Below the pieces are notes generated by a model, which was given only the letters and a program-made list of their open reading frames with translations, ran no database searches and was not told the DNA's origin. From positions 37,164,867-37,228,866 of the forward strand of contig CAIIXF020000008.1 of assembly GCA_903813345.2 (NCBI GenBank): DNA of 64,000 nucleotides, in the 5' to 3' direction. Position 1 is the first letter of the stretch. Each line of letters starts with the position of its first letter. A program made the position numbers and the translations under genes. Shown piece by piece: positions 36,601-46,117 of the stretch. The DNA is from Owenia fusiformis. Lineage: Eukaryota; Annelida; Polychaeta; Sabellida; Oweniidae.

Positions 36601-39600
36601 TGAAATTCTCAGGGATGTTTCTACCTATGAAAGTTTAGAACTGATTAGTTTTTCAGCATTCTGGGTAAATGTTAAGGCGGCCATTTTGGATTTTCCGTCC
36701 TAAATTCTTGTCTGTCAAGGCTTGTCTACAGGTTTCCAGCCAAATCGTTTGAGGGATTCATTTGAAATTCTCAGGGTTGTTTCTACCTATGAAAGTTTAG
36801 AACTGATTAGTTTTTCGGCATTCTGGGTAAATGTTAAGGTGGCCATTTTGGATTTTCCGTCCTAAAATCTTGTCTGTCAAGGCTTGTCTACAGGTTTCCA
36901 GCCAAACCGGTTTGAGGGATTCATTTGAAATTCTCAGGAATGTTTCTCTCAGGGATGTTTCTACCTATGAAAGTTTAGAACTGATTAGTTTTTCGACATT
37001 CTGGATAAATGTTAAGACGGCCATTTCTGTTCAAGGGTGCGATATTGTTCACCGTGTGTATTTTTTCTTTATCAAACATGCAGATTTCCTAAAATTTCAC
37101 AAATAATGAGATTTCAAAGCTATATAGTAAAGTCTCTATTGAAATGAAAGCCCATATTGAACATTAAAAAGATTGAAAAGAAACAAATGTAATCACATCT
37201 TTCTAGGGAACTACAGGGTGATCATTAAGTTCTGGGAGTTGGTCTGCCATTTCAAGATTTCTCAACCATTTGAGTAGAAATTTTCGGCAGATGTACATTG
37301 TTTAATTCTGAATTGAAAAGCAATCTTTCATATACATATCACTTCTACAATTTATTTTATTGTAATAACAAAAACTGTAAAAGTGGTTCGCGGGTCATCA
37401 AATTTTGACTGATGTTAATTTGAAAATTTCCTGCCAAAACATATTCATCTTGCCTCGATGGTTCTACTAGAGGCAGAACAGTACTCTTGAAGTCATTTAT
37501 TCAGAAGTATTCTTCATTGCTGAGAGGATCATTTCATTTATGATTGTTTCCATTAGCCTGGATGCACATGCGTTGTTGACAAACTTAGTCCATAAAGATG
37601 TGTTCCAGTCCTCCCTTTGATATCCCTGCAATAAAAAACAAAAAAACAAAAAAACTTGCAATAAAAAGTGTCACACTGTCTTTCTTTAGGCTCGTGAAGC
37701 AGTTGAGATGAGAGCCCAAATTGAGAAGAAGATGGCTCAGAGAGAAAAGGAGAAGAATGAAGATAAACTCAGACAATTGGCCCAGAAAGCCAGAGAGGAA
37801 AGGGCAGGAATACGCAGAGCTGATGGTGAGTAGAGTGATTCAAAAGACGAAGACAGTTTTCAACACTAATTCTGATCCCCTTCTTTTAACGATATTGATG
37901 GTGTTCTAAACCCTGAATAAGAGCTTGGGCATGAATACAGAATACAGATGGCTAAATCTCTGAATATTTCTTTTCAGTATCAAATTGATTGTTTTGATAG
38001 ATTTGTTATTTTTTGTGTACCATCCTCCGATCACAGGGCTTCAAAATCCAGAATATCTTCTTTCTTTTACCCCTCATAGATACTTCACACAGGAACAAAC
38101 ACACCATGAGCATTTTACCCCCTGCTATAACCAAGTTGGACGCGCCCGATTAAACTGAATCACGTGATCTAATTATGCGCCGATAACGTATACATGATTG
38201 CTGTCGCAGTGTTGCGACAGCCAATCAAATTGCGAGTTCCTAATCGGGGAAATGCTAACTGCATATAGCAGGGGGGAAGAAGGAGGTACGGATTCTGGAC
38301 AACTGCTTAGGAGGATGTTTGTGTACCAACAGACATAACTTCTTATAAAAGTTTTCATTCAAGTACATGTGTCTCTCATTGACAGTGTCACCGAGAATTT
38401 TGGGATGTTAATAAATTTCTTTTTCAGTATTCTCATATGAATGATATTAAGCTGTAACTTCCTTTGATATAATATGCCATGTGTATTTAATCTTGTTATC
38501 ACCACTTATCGCCATTTGTTTCAGATGTTGATGAGGAAGTTAAAGAGAGAGATGAGTTCCGTAAAGACAGAGCCAAAGACAGACAGCGTGACAGGAATCT
38601 GGCAAGAGCTGCTCCTGATAAAAGGTCAGTCTTAATAGTGAAGCGGAATTGTTGAACTGAGTCATTATAAGGGGGTTGGTCTTCATCATAGGGTCACAAG
38701 TATTTCAGTTGGAGCATGGCTAGTTTTATACCCTGCACATTTTGAAAGAAAAATGGATATCAATGACTGAATGGCTGTATATTTAGGCTGTTCTGCTATG
38801 GGCACCATGTTGTTCAGGCCAAGCACTAAGGCTGGTGTTTTCTTCTACTTTCAGGTCCAGGCTACAGAGGGAGAGAGAGCGTGATGTCAGTGAGAAGATA
38901 GCTCTTGGTATGCCTAATACAAACCGCAATGATGACAGCCAGTTTGACCAGAGACTCTTCAACCAAAATAAGGTAAATCAATGAAACTCATCATGGGCGT
39001 AGCGCCTGGTACGCTGGGTAGGCACAGGCGGACCAGATGGTTGCAAATTCGCTCCAAATACAACCAAATTTCAAAATTTTGATTCTCGACTCTTGTTCCT
39101 GTGGTGGTGGCGTACTACTTGGAAAAATAGTGCTACGCCCATGCTCATTATGGGTCAAAACACACATAGGATGTCAAATGAATGTTCTCCCTTTAACCTT
39201 AACATCCACATAATGTTGCTTAAATTTTTTGTCTGTATGATTTTTGAATTGTTCTTAAGCACATTAAATCTAGGCTTCATGGAGCAACTCTGCAAGAAGT
39301 TTCAGATGACTAGCTCAACTAGATGAACTTTAAATGTTCAAAAGTTCATACTCTTGAAATTAAAAAAGTAAAAATTGTCATATTTCAGCACAAATCATAG
39401 AATCTCAATCTTTATTCCTTAATTGTATGTTTTAGGGTATGGACAGTGGGTTTGGAGCAGGAGAAGATGAATCATACAATGTTTACGACAAACCGTGGAG
39501 GCAGGATGCTAACATAGGATCTTCCATATACAGACCTTCTAAAAATATGGACAAGGACCAGTTTGGAGATGATCTGGATAAGATAATGAAGTCAAATAGG

Positions 39601-40106
39601 TCTGTTTGAACTGGATTTCATACATCAAGTAGATGTGTCATGAATATTTGAATTCGTTCAAACGATTTCTAAAGGTTGGAAGTTTAAAAAAGGTTATTTT
39701 CAAAAAAGTCTTTTGAGCCATGAAGTATGGCCTTAGGAATTTGATTTTTATAGCTTTTTATAATTCCAAACCTTGAATAAGTGATCAAGGGTTCATTTAA
39801 CCGTAAATAATTTGCAAAGCCACGCAGATACTGTTGAAAGCTTCTTGTTGATTTCATTTCATGAGCTGTTTTAATATTCCCTGTCTTTTATAGATGTCAC
39901 TTTGTTTCAGATTTGTGCCTGACAAGGAGTTCTCCGGAACAGATCGTACCCAGCGTCGTGAAGGACCTGTACAATTTGAACGTGACGATGAAGAGGATCC
40001 ATTCGGTCTCAATAAATTCTTGACGGAAGCTAAAAAAGGACAGAAAAGACAAACAGATGATTCTAGAGACAGAGACTACGATAGGAAACACAAACGACGT
40101 GAATAG
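15678..40106 (+). CDS. SNW1: SNW domain-containing protein 1 (SKIP), complete, 15 exons
   Basis: SNW1/SKIP is a nuclear component of the activated spliceosome and a transcriptional co-regulator (nuclear receptors, Notch, SMADs). Coding exons: 15678-15706, 16727-16799, 17178-17249, 24955-25128, 33808-33900, 34195-34301, 34446-34550, 35109-35178, 35728-35793, 35977-36093, 37690-37825, 38525-38624, 38855-38972, 39436-39599 and 39911-40106. They give 539 residues in one frame (human 536). Diagnostic stretches: PPYGHRRGWVPR, DFGDGGAFPE.HVAQYPL, AMPVRAAEK.APAQYIRYTP, RGPPSPPAPVMHSP, the SNWKN signature at residues 257-261, GYTIPLDKRLAADGRGLQ, a charged helix in exon 11, and RFVPDKEFSG near the C-terminus. 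The start is ATG followed by nine codons and a donor; the extreme N-terminus differs from human. Intron 3 contains the 6.2-kb minisatellite. Intron 4 contains two antisense sulfotransferase genes. Confidence 0.97.
17950..24175. repeat. Large ~42-bp AT-rich minisatellite in SNW1 intron 3
   Basis: About 145 head-to-tail units span 6.2 kb. The typical unit joins CCTCTATAAGTGAATCACC, TATATATATATA and GGAGGAACA. The left 200 bases are a shorter, more varied precursor (CACCTCTATATGAGGAA with AGTGGAGCACCT). From about 18.4 kb the TA tract grows, and from about 19.7 kb the array is nearly uniform. Variant bases mark units: GGAGG or GTAGG, CCTCT or CCCCT, and a 40-bp short unit. Because most units are 42 bases, long open frames encoding a 14-residue repeat appear on both strands. 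These are a by-product of the period, not genes. Confidence 0.98.
24545..24690. repeat. Imperfect inverted repeat (foldback), ~145 bp
   Basis: ATCCTATGATTTACTCGTGA at the left pairs with TCACTCATAAATCATAGGAT at the right, with further pairing inward (GATATCTGCA with TGCAGATATC) around a loop of CTCTCGCTACGCTCGCTCG. It lies between the minisatellite and SNW1 exon 4. No target duplication was defined. Confidence 0.75.
26185..27321 (-). CDS. Cytosolic sulfotransferase, two exons (copy A)
   Basis: A SULT1-type enzyme that transfers sulfate from PAPS to phenols, amines or alcohols. Exon 1 is 27138-27321 (start ATG 27319-27321) and exon 2 is 26185-26918, joined phase 1 across an intron with GTAAGA and CATAG. 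The product is 305 residues, near the SULT1 length of ~295. The PAPS 5'-phosphosulfate loop YPKSGTTW (residues 58-65) is split by the intron. The catalytic His is in KTHLPHHG (about residue 115), the 3'-phosphate region is YVARNPKDVAVSF, and the C-terminal loop is RKGEIGDWKNYFT (from about residue 268). All key residues are present and no break is seen, so the gene looks functional. It is nested antisense in SNW1 intron 4, next to a close paralog. The substrate cannot be predicted. Confidence 0.95.
27322..30285. other. Spacer between the sulfotransferase paralogs
   Basis: This is AT-rich SNW1 intron sequence that should also hold the promoter of the downstream sulfotransferase. I recognise no further gene. 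A short repeat word (ACAAATGGCAGGTTGTAACA ending in TGCCTTGTTTC) lies at 29523-29560, and a diverged ~57-bp tandem repeat occupies 29720-30005. Confidence 0.5.
29720..30005. repeat. Diverged ~57-bp tandem repeat, about five units
   Basis: Units carry AACTACAATATCAT, AAATATATCCACAT and GAAAATGTGAAAATTTG. Length varies between units. It lies in the spacer between the two sulfotransferase genes. Confidence 0.8.
30286..31327 (-). CDS. Cytosolic sulfotransferase, two exons (copy B)
   Basis: Paralog of the neighbour at 26185-27321, with identical structure: exon 1 31144-31327, exon 2 30286-31019, 305 residues, intron at the same place inside the PAPS loop. It retains TYPKSGTTW (57-65), catalytic His115 in KTHLLHLG, YVARNPKDVAVSFYHF (138-153) and RKGEIGDWKNYFT (268-280). 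The last ~24 residues, from NYFTVAQNERF onward, are the same in both copies, whereas the segment after the catalytic His and residues 250-260 differ. This fits recent tandem duplication and possible divergence in substrate preference (inference). Both genes lie antisense in SNW1 intron 4. Confidence 0.95.
31546..32538. mobile_element. Palindromic mariner-like element with two transposase 3' ends
   Basis: The 993-base element has ends CAGGGTGACCGGAAAAAAAG and its inverse, flanked by TA (31544-31545 and 32539-32540). Arms pair over several hundred bases. The right arm encodes, on plus, a mariner-type transposase C-terminus (DFFLWGNLKDNVYQNNPETI, then ...YLEHVM and stop at 32376-32378). The left arm encodes the mirror copy on minus (DFFLYGYLKDNLYQNNPQTI), broken by stops. 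The catalytic N-terminal part is absent, so the element is non-autonomous. It lies upstream of sulfotransferase copy B within SNW1 intron 4. Confidence 0.9.
32178..32378 (+). pseudogene. Mariner transposase C-terminal remnant
   Basis: An open frame of 66 residues, part of the palindromic element around it. The pattern P-D-F-F-L-W-G-x-L-K-D-x-V-Y-x-N-N-P is typical of the last catalytic-aspartate region of Tc1/mariner (DDE) transposases. The rest of the domain is missing. Confidence 0.8.
33010..33807 (+). repeat. 69-bp tandem repeat carrying the SNW1 exon 5 acceptor
   Basis: Exact 69-base spacing puts the word TTTTAG/GTGGTCC at 33463, 33532, 33601, 33670 and 33739 (here GTTGTCC), before the true exon start at 33808. 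A first unit starts at 33394 with CTTAAG instead. Two older degenerate relatives lie near 33012 and 33080 (TTCATGTGTGTTGGTGGTCC). The decoy exon starts read GTGGTCCAAACCAACTAATAG, so their use would give VVQTN and a stop. Confidence 0.95.
34376..34430 (+). repeat. Decayed copy of the 3' part of SNW1 exon 7 and its donor
   Basis: The stretch AGAAGAATGACAGAAGTTCA...GACCCCTTAGAGTC...AATTCAAGTA mirrors exon 7 (ATAAGAATGGTAGAGGTCCA...GACCCCATGGAACC...AATTCAAGTA). It sits in intron 6, immediately upstream of exon 7, and is diverged with stops. It is a ghost of a partial exon duplication. Confidence 0.8.
34810..35047. mobile_element. Foldback MITE with 9-bp target duplication (copy 1)
   Basis: A 238-base element starts CAACCTCCGATCACAGGGCT and ends CTGCTTAGGAGGATG. 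It is flanked by a perfect 9-base duplication GGTCATATC (34801-34809 and 35048-35056). The interior contains an inverted segment (GATTGGCTGTCGCAACAC, CCCCTGC...GCAGGGGG). A 9-base duplication is typical of Mutator-like (MULE) elements. It lies in SNW1 intron 7. Confidence 0.9.
36390..37045. repeat. ~160-bp tandem repeat, four units, in SNW1 intron 10
   Basis: The word GTCTACAG(G)TTTCCAGC recurs near 36399, 36565, 36724 and 36886, followed each time by GAGGGATTCATTTGAAATTC, ATGTTTCTACCTATGAAAG and GGCGGCCATTTTGGATTTTC. Flanks carry CGCACCCTCAGGTGCTATATTG and GGGTGCGATATTG words, related in style to the repeat block at 51300-53180. Confidence 0.9.
38021..38317. mobile_element. Foldback MITE with 9-bp target duplication (copy 2)
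   Basis: A 297-base element of the same family as 34810-35047: starts CATCCTCCGATCACAGGGCT, ends GCTTAGGAGGATG. It is flanked by a perfect 9-base duplication TTTGTGTAC (38012-38020 and 38318-38326). The central segment is inverted relative to copy 1. Near 38073-38117 it contains a ~45-base segment (ACCCCTCATAGATACTTCAC...CACACCATGAGCATT) that also occurs at about 35218-35262, just outside copy 1. It lies in SNW1 intron 11. Confidence 0.92.
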
Positions 40107-40202
40107 TGATGCACGCTGGGTAATCCCCAAATGCGGTTCAGTCTTGTCGGAACTAGTTTCCGGTCTAGAAATTATATTGGACTAAAATACATTCTATGAA
40201 TG

Positions 40203-40208
40203 AATAAA
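40203..40208 (+). terminator. SNW1 polyadenylation signal
   Basis: AATAAA about 97 bases after the SNW1 stop codon. It is the first canonical signal downstream of the terminal exon. Confidence 0.6.
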
Positions 40209-41967
40209 TTGAAGAATAGTTTCATATTGTGGAAATACAATGGTGTGATTTGGCTTTTCTGTATTTTAGGGTCTCAATCAAATGTCTATGTGGAACTTTT
40301 TCGTGGAATTAATTTTATTGGAGGGAGGTAAAAAAATCAAGATTTAAATGTAGAGAAAACATCTCATGTAATCACTGAATTTGTGATATCATTACTTAAA
40401 TCTTCTCTTGAGCATATTGAGAAAAACTTACTGTACCAATCAAGTCCATTCTCAATTATATGTTTTGAAAGTAGGACCACAAACAAAGAACTGCAAAGGA
40501 TGATTTTAAAATTCCAAACAAAAATGAATTCCTTTTGATTACAGTTGATATGCTAATTTTAGTGCATCATATGACAATCCTTTCGAGTTAGTTGATTTTT
40601 CTATTTACTTGAGGGGGGGGGGCTGAGTTGAAATAACGCAAACCAAATTTTTAAATGGTAATAACATGATGATCATCAACAGAACAGCATATTAAGAGAG
40701 TACTGTCAAAATCCAAGTATATTAATTAAGGGCCTATGTACAAAACTCTGAATTGGATGTTTGTAGTTTTTGAGGTACTGGTGAATGTAAATGCTATAAT
40801 AATGATAAAGTAATAAACATTTATTGAACTTATGGATATTTTATTTTTATTATGTATGCAGGTATCAGAGAGTACACATTAACTTTATATGTTTTTATTA
40901 ATCTGTAGATTTTGTTATGTTTGGCTCACACATAGTTACATAAAATGCTGCACCAACCATATTTCAAATATATCAGTAATTTGGTTCATACAATTTATCA
41001 CCTTAAATATTGAATGATTATTTGGAACTTAAAATCTGTACTTTTGGAATTTTTAGAAAAAAGGCATGCCATCCATTTAATACAGAATATCTGCAGAGCA
41101 CACATATGTCTTTTTATATGACTGTATGTAAATCTTATTATTTAAAAAGGCTCGAGAACAAGTGATTTGGCAAAATATGTGGATATTTCAAATGTACTTT
41201 CCACGATGATTTCATGTACAAACGGGTCAAATAGTAACCCTATTTGAAATGAATTTCTTTCTCAATCTGATTGGTCAAGGAGGAGTATCGTTTATAAACC
41301 AATCAGATAATAGAACTTTTTGAATAATGTAGTTCTTTTTGACTACCCTGTAATATATGGATAGGTATATAGTTTATATTGAATATTGTGCCGGTAAGAT
41401 TTCGATTTTATAAATATTAGTACACTAGGTACATGTAGTTTCATACATGAATTGTATTGACATACGTCAATTACGGAGGTTCAAAAACAATGGCATTATT
41501 TGAATCATGGATAACTGTATACATTATGATTTTAGAGTCTTTGGCTATGAGTATATTCTCAACATAAATAGATATGCTTCGTTAAACTAATATAACAAAA
41601 GTCTAATATTCTGTTACTGAAAAAAATATATACTTAGTAAACGAAAAAAAGATATACATATATGTCACTATACCTTCTGGTGAGGACATACTCAATTCTC
41701 TGTAAAATGATATATGACATATAACGTGTCATTTAGAATTTTAGCGGTAGAAGGAAGTACCATTGTTTTTGACACCACGTAATATGTTATATTACCCTTA
41801 TTAAAAGACGTCTCACTTGGCATTCTCTAAGGGATAAATGGACATTATTTTTTGTTTAAATGCCTCGAGGAAATCATGTTGATTTATGAATCGAATTTGG
41901 TATTACTTAACAAACTGCCAACTGATGCGTCTTCTGAGCAAATCAAATGTCAAATTGAATTAATTAA

Positions 41968-43494
41968 CTAGTTCTGTCGTCTTAGATGTATCATTACTTC
42001 AAATGGATTAGGATCTAAACTAAGTCTAAACGTCCTTTCAAAGTTTATCTTTACGTTACTAGGCTTTTGTATGGTGCACTTTTTTAACAGCATTGTAAAG
42101 AATAAAAACACCTCTAGCTTTGCAAGATATTCTCCCATACAGCGACGTCTACCTGCCCCAAATGGAAGAAACATGTCCATTTTGACTTTGTCTAAAGCGC
42201 CATCTTTTGTTAGAAATCTACGAGGGTTGAACGTTTCTGGATCCTCAAAGACGCTAGGGTCACGTGTTAAAGACCACAGATTGATAAGAACTAGGGTGTC
42301 TTTCGGAATATCGAAACCGTCAAGGATGACATCACGTGTTGTGGCATGTGGTAAGGAGAGTGGTAGAATGGATGAATGGCGTAAAATTTCAGTAATGCAA
42401 GCATCTGTGAATGGAAGATCGTATCTATCACTAGCGCAAGGGTCTCTGTCCCCTATGACCTTATCTAGTTCGTTCTGAACATCCGTCTGTATGTCAGGAT
42501 GCGCAGCCATGTATAGAACGCTCCAAGATAACGTTGTTGCCACCGTGCTGAAGCCCGCCCCTATAAGTCCTTCTATCGTGCTTAGGATATGGTCGTCTGT
42601 AAGTCCAACAGCCTCCTTAAGCTCATCGTCCGTATCGAGAGTGGCTTTGATTAAGGCATCAGTCATACCATTAAGATTATCGGGGTCAAAACGTTGACGA
42701 ATTTCATGCTCTTTGGATCTACGCAAAGTCTCTCTTACTTTGTTGATCTCGATAAAACGTTCAATTTTTCCCCGAGTAAAATAACGTGTCCATGGAAGAA
42801 TATCCACCAGGTTGCCAGTTGTGAAATAGTCGATGAAGTCTTTGAAATTCTCTAAGAAAAGGACAAAGTCTTTATCGTTGCGACTAGCGGTGTCATCACC
42901 AAAGCAAATAGTGTATATGATACTACCAACAGAAAGGTAGATTTCTCTGGTAGGATCAAATTGGAGGTCATTGTGAAGGAGACTGTCAACTAAATGTCTT
43001 GCCTCATGGGAAATGACATCCTCTATCGGATTACGGCGGTTCTGGATAAGCTTTCTCATTGCTTTTCCAGCGATTTGACGATGTAGTTTCCACCTGGGAC
43101 CGTACGCACTAAGAGAGAGGGACTTTCCTCCGGATATGTACCTTACAGAATGAAAGTCCGGACGTCCTGCGAATGCTTCTGGTTGATTTACAAGAGCCTT
43201 TCTTATCGTGTTAACCCCGTTCAGTACAACCGTGTTATACCTGCCTAGTTTGAAGCTAAATATGTCTCCATATTTGTCACGCATGTTGGTGAAAGTCACG
43301 TAGGGGTCCTTCCCCATTTGGAATAAATTTCCTATCATGGGCCAGCCCCATGGTCCAGGCGGGCTATTCCTCCTTTGCGTGATCCGATCCCAAGATTCCC
43401 ATATCCATAAGAACACAATTAGACAAGTGATTGCGACCAACGTACTTTGTAGGGTGTCTCTGAATAAAAACGTTCTCCATTCGAAGCTGAACAT
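41968..43494 (-). CDS. Cytochrome P450, clan 2 (CYP1/CYP17-like), intronless
   Basis: A heme monooxygenase of the ER membrane. The first ATG is at 43492-43494, giving 508 residues; the frame is open a few codons further up but without ATG. An N-terminal anchor (about 15-32) precedes the proline-rich hinge SPPGPWGWP (44-52). Further motifs: WKLHR (135-139, helix C), I-helix GAGFSTVATT (from 312), ExxR as EILR (369-372), PRRF (424-427) and the heme loop FGAGRRRCMG with Cys452. The PPGPWGWPxIGN hinge and the I-helix resemble CYP1; CYP17-like is an alternative. The I-helix position usually acidic (GAGFDT in CYP1) is Ser, which may alter proton delivery. No introns are seen, in contrast with its neighbours, so a retroposed origin or lineage intron loss is possible. 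It is convergent with SNW1. Confidence 0.95.
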   Translation of the reverse strand: MFSFEWRTFLFRDTLQSTLVAITCLIVFLWIWESWDRITQRRNSPPGPWGWPMIGNLFQMGKDPYVTFTNMRDKYGDIFSFKLGRYNTVVLNGVNTIRKALVNQPEAFAGRPDFHSVRYISGGKSLSLSAYGPRWKLHRQIAGKAMRKLIQNRRNPIEDVISHEARHLVDSLLHNDLQFDPTREIYLSVGSIIYTICFGDDTASRNDKDFVLFLENFKDFIDYFTTGNLVDILPWTRYFTRGKIERFIEINKVRETLRRSKEHEIRQRFDPDNLNGMTDALIKATLDTDDELKEAVGLTDDHILSTIEGLIGAGFSTVATTLSWSVLYMAAHPDIQTDVQNELDKVIGDRDPCASDRYDLPFTDACITEILRHSSILPLSLPHATTRDVILDGFDIPKDTLVLINLWSLTRDPSVFEDPETFNPRRFLTKDGALDKVKMDMFLPFGAGRRRCMGEYLAKLEVFLFFTMLLKKCTIQKPSNVKINFERTFRLSLDPNPFEVMIHLRRQN

Positions 43495-43530
43495 TTTCAA
43501 CACCAACAATCGAGTTACAATTTGGAGTTC

Positions 43531-43537
43531 CTATATA
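43531..43537 (-). promoter_or_regulatory. Possible TATA box of the P450 gene
   Basis: The minus strand reads TATATAG within CTGGTGTATATAGGAAC, 37 bases upstream of the P450 ATG. With usual spacing the transcript would start about 10 bases before the ATG, so the 5' leader would be very short. Confidence 0.4.
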
Positions 43538-44220
43538 CACCAGTACTTTGTCACGTATAGTTTTATGGCAGTTCCAGTTTATAAGATGATACTGTGTTTT
43601 AATTCAAGATGTGGTTTCCCATTGTTTACATTCATACATACTTGAGCACGGATCTTGGCAATAGTATCCCAAAAATGTATATTTTACTCTTAAAAAGTGT
43701 CCCTACTAGCTAAGTCACCACGACCTTCATTCTTTTGATATCATTTTTAAACGTGACTGAAAAGGCAGACTAGTACAAAAAGTGTTATAAAAATGCACTC
43801 TCAACAATAGGCTACATGAGCAAACTTTCAAGTTCCTATTTTGCATGAAGAGCTAATCACATAGCGCATCAGATCCACAATATTTTTCGCATTTTCACTT
43901 GATTCTTGATAACGCCTGAATTTCCGAAATGTCAGAAAAAGTACATTAAGTTACTCTCAAGAACGCTGGCTCTGAGAGTCAAAATCAATACCATAGGCCT
44001 AGCGAGAGTAGGATCAGCTGATCGGTAGCCATAAAAAACAAACCTCAACCGATTACAAAATGTATCCCCTTTTTGTCTACAATGCCCTTCATATATCCTT
44101 GTTTCACACCAACACGCTCTAAAGAAGTGATCACTGAGATTCAATATCCTTAATGATATATCCTTGTACAAATCAATATTTGATGTTGTGTTTTTTCGTA
44201 CACCCAGTTGCAGACGGTTT

Positions 44221-44524
44221 CAAGGAGGATTGGCTCCCAGAGTGCAACATCGATATTCTGTCCCATATATGGGCATGTCGTGCTACAAAATTTGAATTCC
44301 AACAGCCGCCATTTTGTTCACTTCAACATTTGAATCGTAAATTTTGGTCTTATTTCTTAACGAAAAATTCCAAAACTCACAGGAAATGATTGAGATATTG
44401 GTTCGAATCTTTTGAACTGTTTATTTTGAATTTATAATCGGTTATAATTTCAGAAAATAACGACATCTCGGCGTTTTCATTGTTGGAAAATATCGACTTC
44501 GATTCTGGGAGCCAATCCTCCTTG
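44221..44524. mobile_element. MITE with 9-bp target duplication, CAAGGAGGATTGG family
   Basis: A 304-base element with ends CAAGGAGGATTGGCTCCCAG and the inverse CTGGGAGCCAATCCTCCTTG. It is flanked by a perfect 9-base duplication AGACGGTTT (44212-44220 and 44525-44533). There is no coding capacity. The 9-base duplication again suggests Mutator-like transposition. The ends differ from the CATCCTCC family at 34810 and 38021. Confidence 0.92.
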
Positions 44525-45049
44525 AGACGGTTTAGTACAATTCATTGCATATTAATTCCTCCGCTTCTTTGATGAAAATAACGCCCGGTCATTCCGTATA
44601 CAGGGTAAAGCAATCATCTGGGTATCAGTATTCGATTCAGTACATTCAAAAACTGCTATAAAGCATACATCGTTTGTCCTTAATTGGCTCTCTTCGATTC
44701 AGTTCTTTTTTCGATACCTTTCTATGTATCTATAGCTGCAGTAGCACATTACCCTTCAGCGATGACCTTACTGAGGGCATTGTAACCTTCAAGCCGTCTG
44801 CAGAACTCTTCCTGATAGCTATCAATAAAACCCGGGAACGTTTCGTGCAGGGCTAACACTTACAATTTCCTGCAGCAAGTATAAGACATGGGGAGACATC
44901 GACGTCCCCCTTTGGTGGGGCCAGAACAATATTTTGGGCCCAAATATTTTGCAGGGACTCAATTAGTGGGCCCTTTTAGGCTTTACTTGGCGTTTTGTGG
45001 GCCTTTTAAGCCAAATTATCAAAATGGGCCTTCAATTTTCAAAATTTCG

Positions 45050-46117
45050 TTCACCCGGTGTGAAAGAAATGATGGTCCCCCAGGGATTATGGTCCCCTTT
45101 CTTAATGGCCCTTATTGGCCCTGATTGTGTATAAGACAATGAGGGAAGGAGTTGTATTTAGGTCACCATATAAATCAATGGAGATTAGGACCATAATATG
45201 ATAGAACCACCTACCCTTTTACACCTGTCCAGCGGTGCTAGAGTATAAATATGAGATCTCGAACAAAAAACAATACGCAGTCAGGTATGTGGCAGGCTTT
45301 GAATCTGGCGCGTAGCCTAAATGAAGCAAAACTTCAGGCCGGTGTGAAAGAAATAATGGTCCCCCAGGGATTATGGTCCCCTTTTTAAACGCCCTTACTG
45401 GCCCTGATTGTGTATAAGATAATGAGGGAAAGAGTTGTATTTAGGTCACCATATAAATAAATGGAGAGTAGGATCATAATTTGATAGGACTTCCTACCCT
45501 TTACACCGTTGAGCTTGGTGGTGCCATGATCCTCTGTCGGTAGATAATGCCAGTCAATATATATTTTATTAAAACAACTAAAATAACGAACTTGGTGGTC
45601 TATTTTGCCTCACACTTCCGTTCTCCCTTGGACTCGGCGAACTTTCTGGAATGGGTATCTTATCGTCATTGAACAGCGTCATGGACTTTCAATGACATTT
45701 TTATTTATGTCTTTATTTGTTTAAAAGTGTGTTGCCTTTTCTCCTTGTTTGTTTCATGAGGTGTATTCAATTATATTACTCGAGAGACATATAAAACATT
45801 TTACATGTCTCTGCTTGTTTGTTGTATTTTGTTCTCTATTTTTTACATGTATAAAATAATGTTGTTTTTAAATTTGATAGGTTGGGGAGTTGATTGATTT
45901 CTGAGTATATGTAAAATCCAGTGATAAGATTATAATTAAAATTAGATCAAATTAGATCAATAAATCAGATCAAATTTTAGTCCTACTCTCTATTGATTTA
46001 TATGGTGACCTAATAACAATTATTTTCCTTATTATTTATACACAGTCAGGGCCAGTAAGGGCCGTAAGGAAAGGGGACCATAATCCCCTCGGGGACCACA
46101 ATTTCTTTTACACCAGC
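45050..46117. repeat. GGTCCCC-rich repeat, two direct copies and one inverted copy
   Basis: Copies at about 45050-45235 and 45338-45515 are direct, and 45955-46117 is inverted. Shared words: GGTGTGAAAGAAAT, GGTCCCCCAGGGATTATGG, GGCCCTGATTGTGTATAAGA and TTTAGGTCACCATATAAAT. The arrangement suggests a foldback element (arms 45338-45515 and 45955-46117) beside an extra arm copy. Confidence 0.8.

Noticed and set aside
37214-37245. Mariner-type end (ACAGGGTGATCATTAAGTTC)
   Set aside because: A single end only; no inverted partner was found nearby, so no element can be delimited.
42071-42697. Plus-strand open frames opposite the P450
   Set aside because: They are antisense shadows of a long, well-supported P450 coding region.
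43495-43509. Five extra N-terminal codons of the P450
   Set aside because: The upstream codons begin with TTG, not ATG; the first ATG is at 43492-43494.
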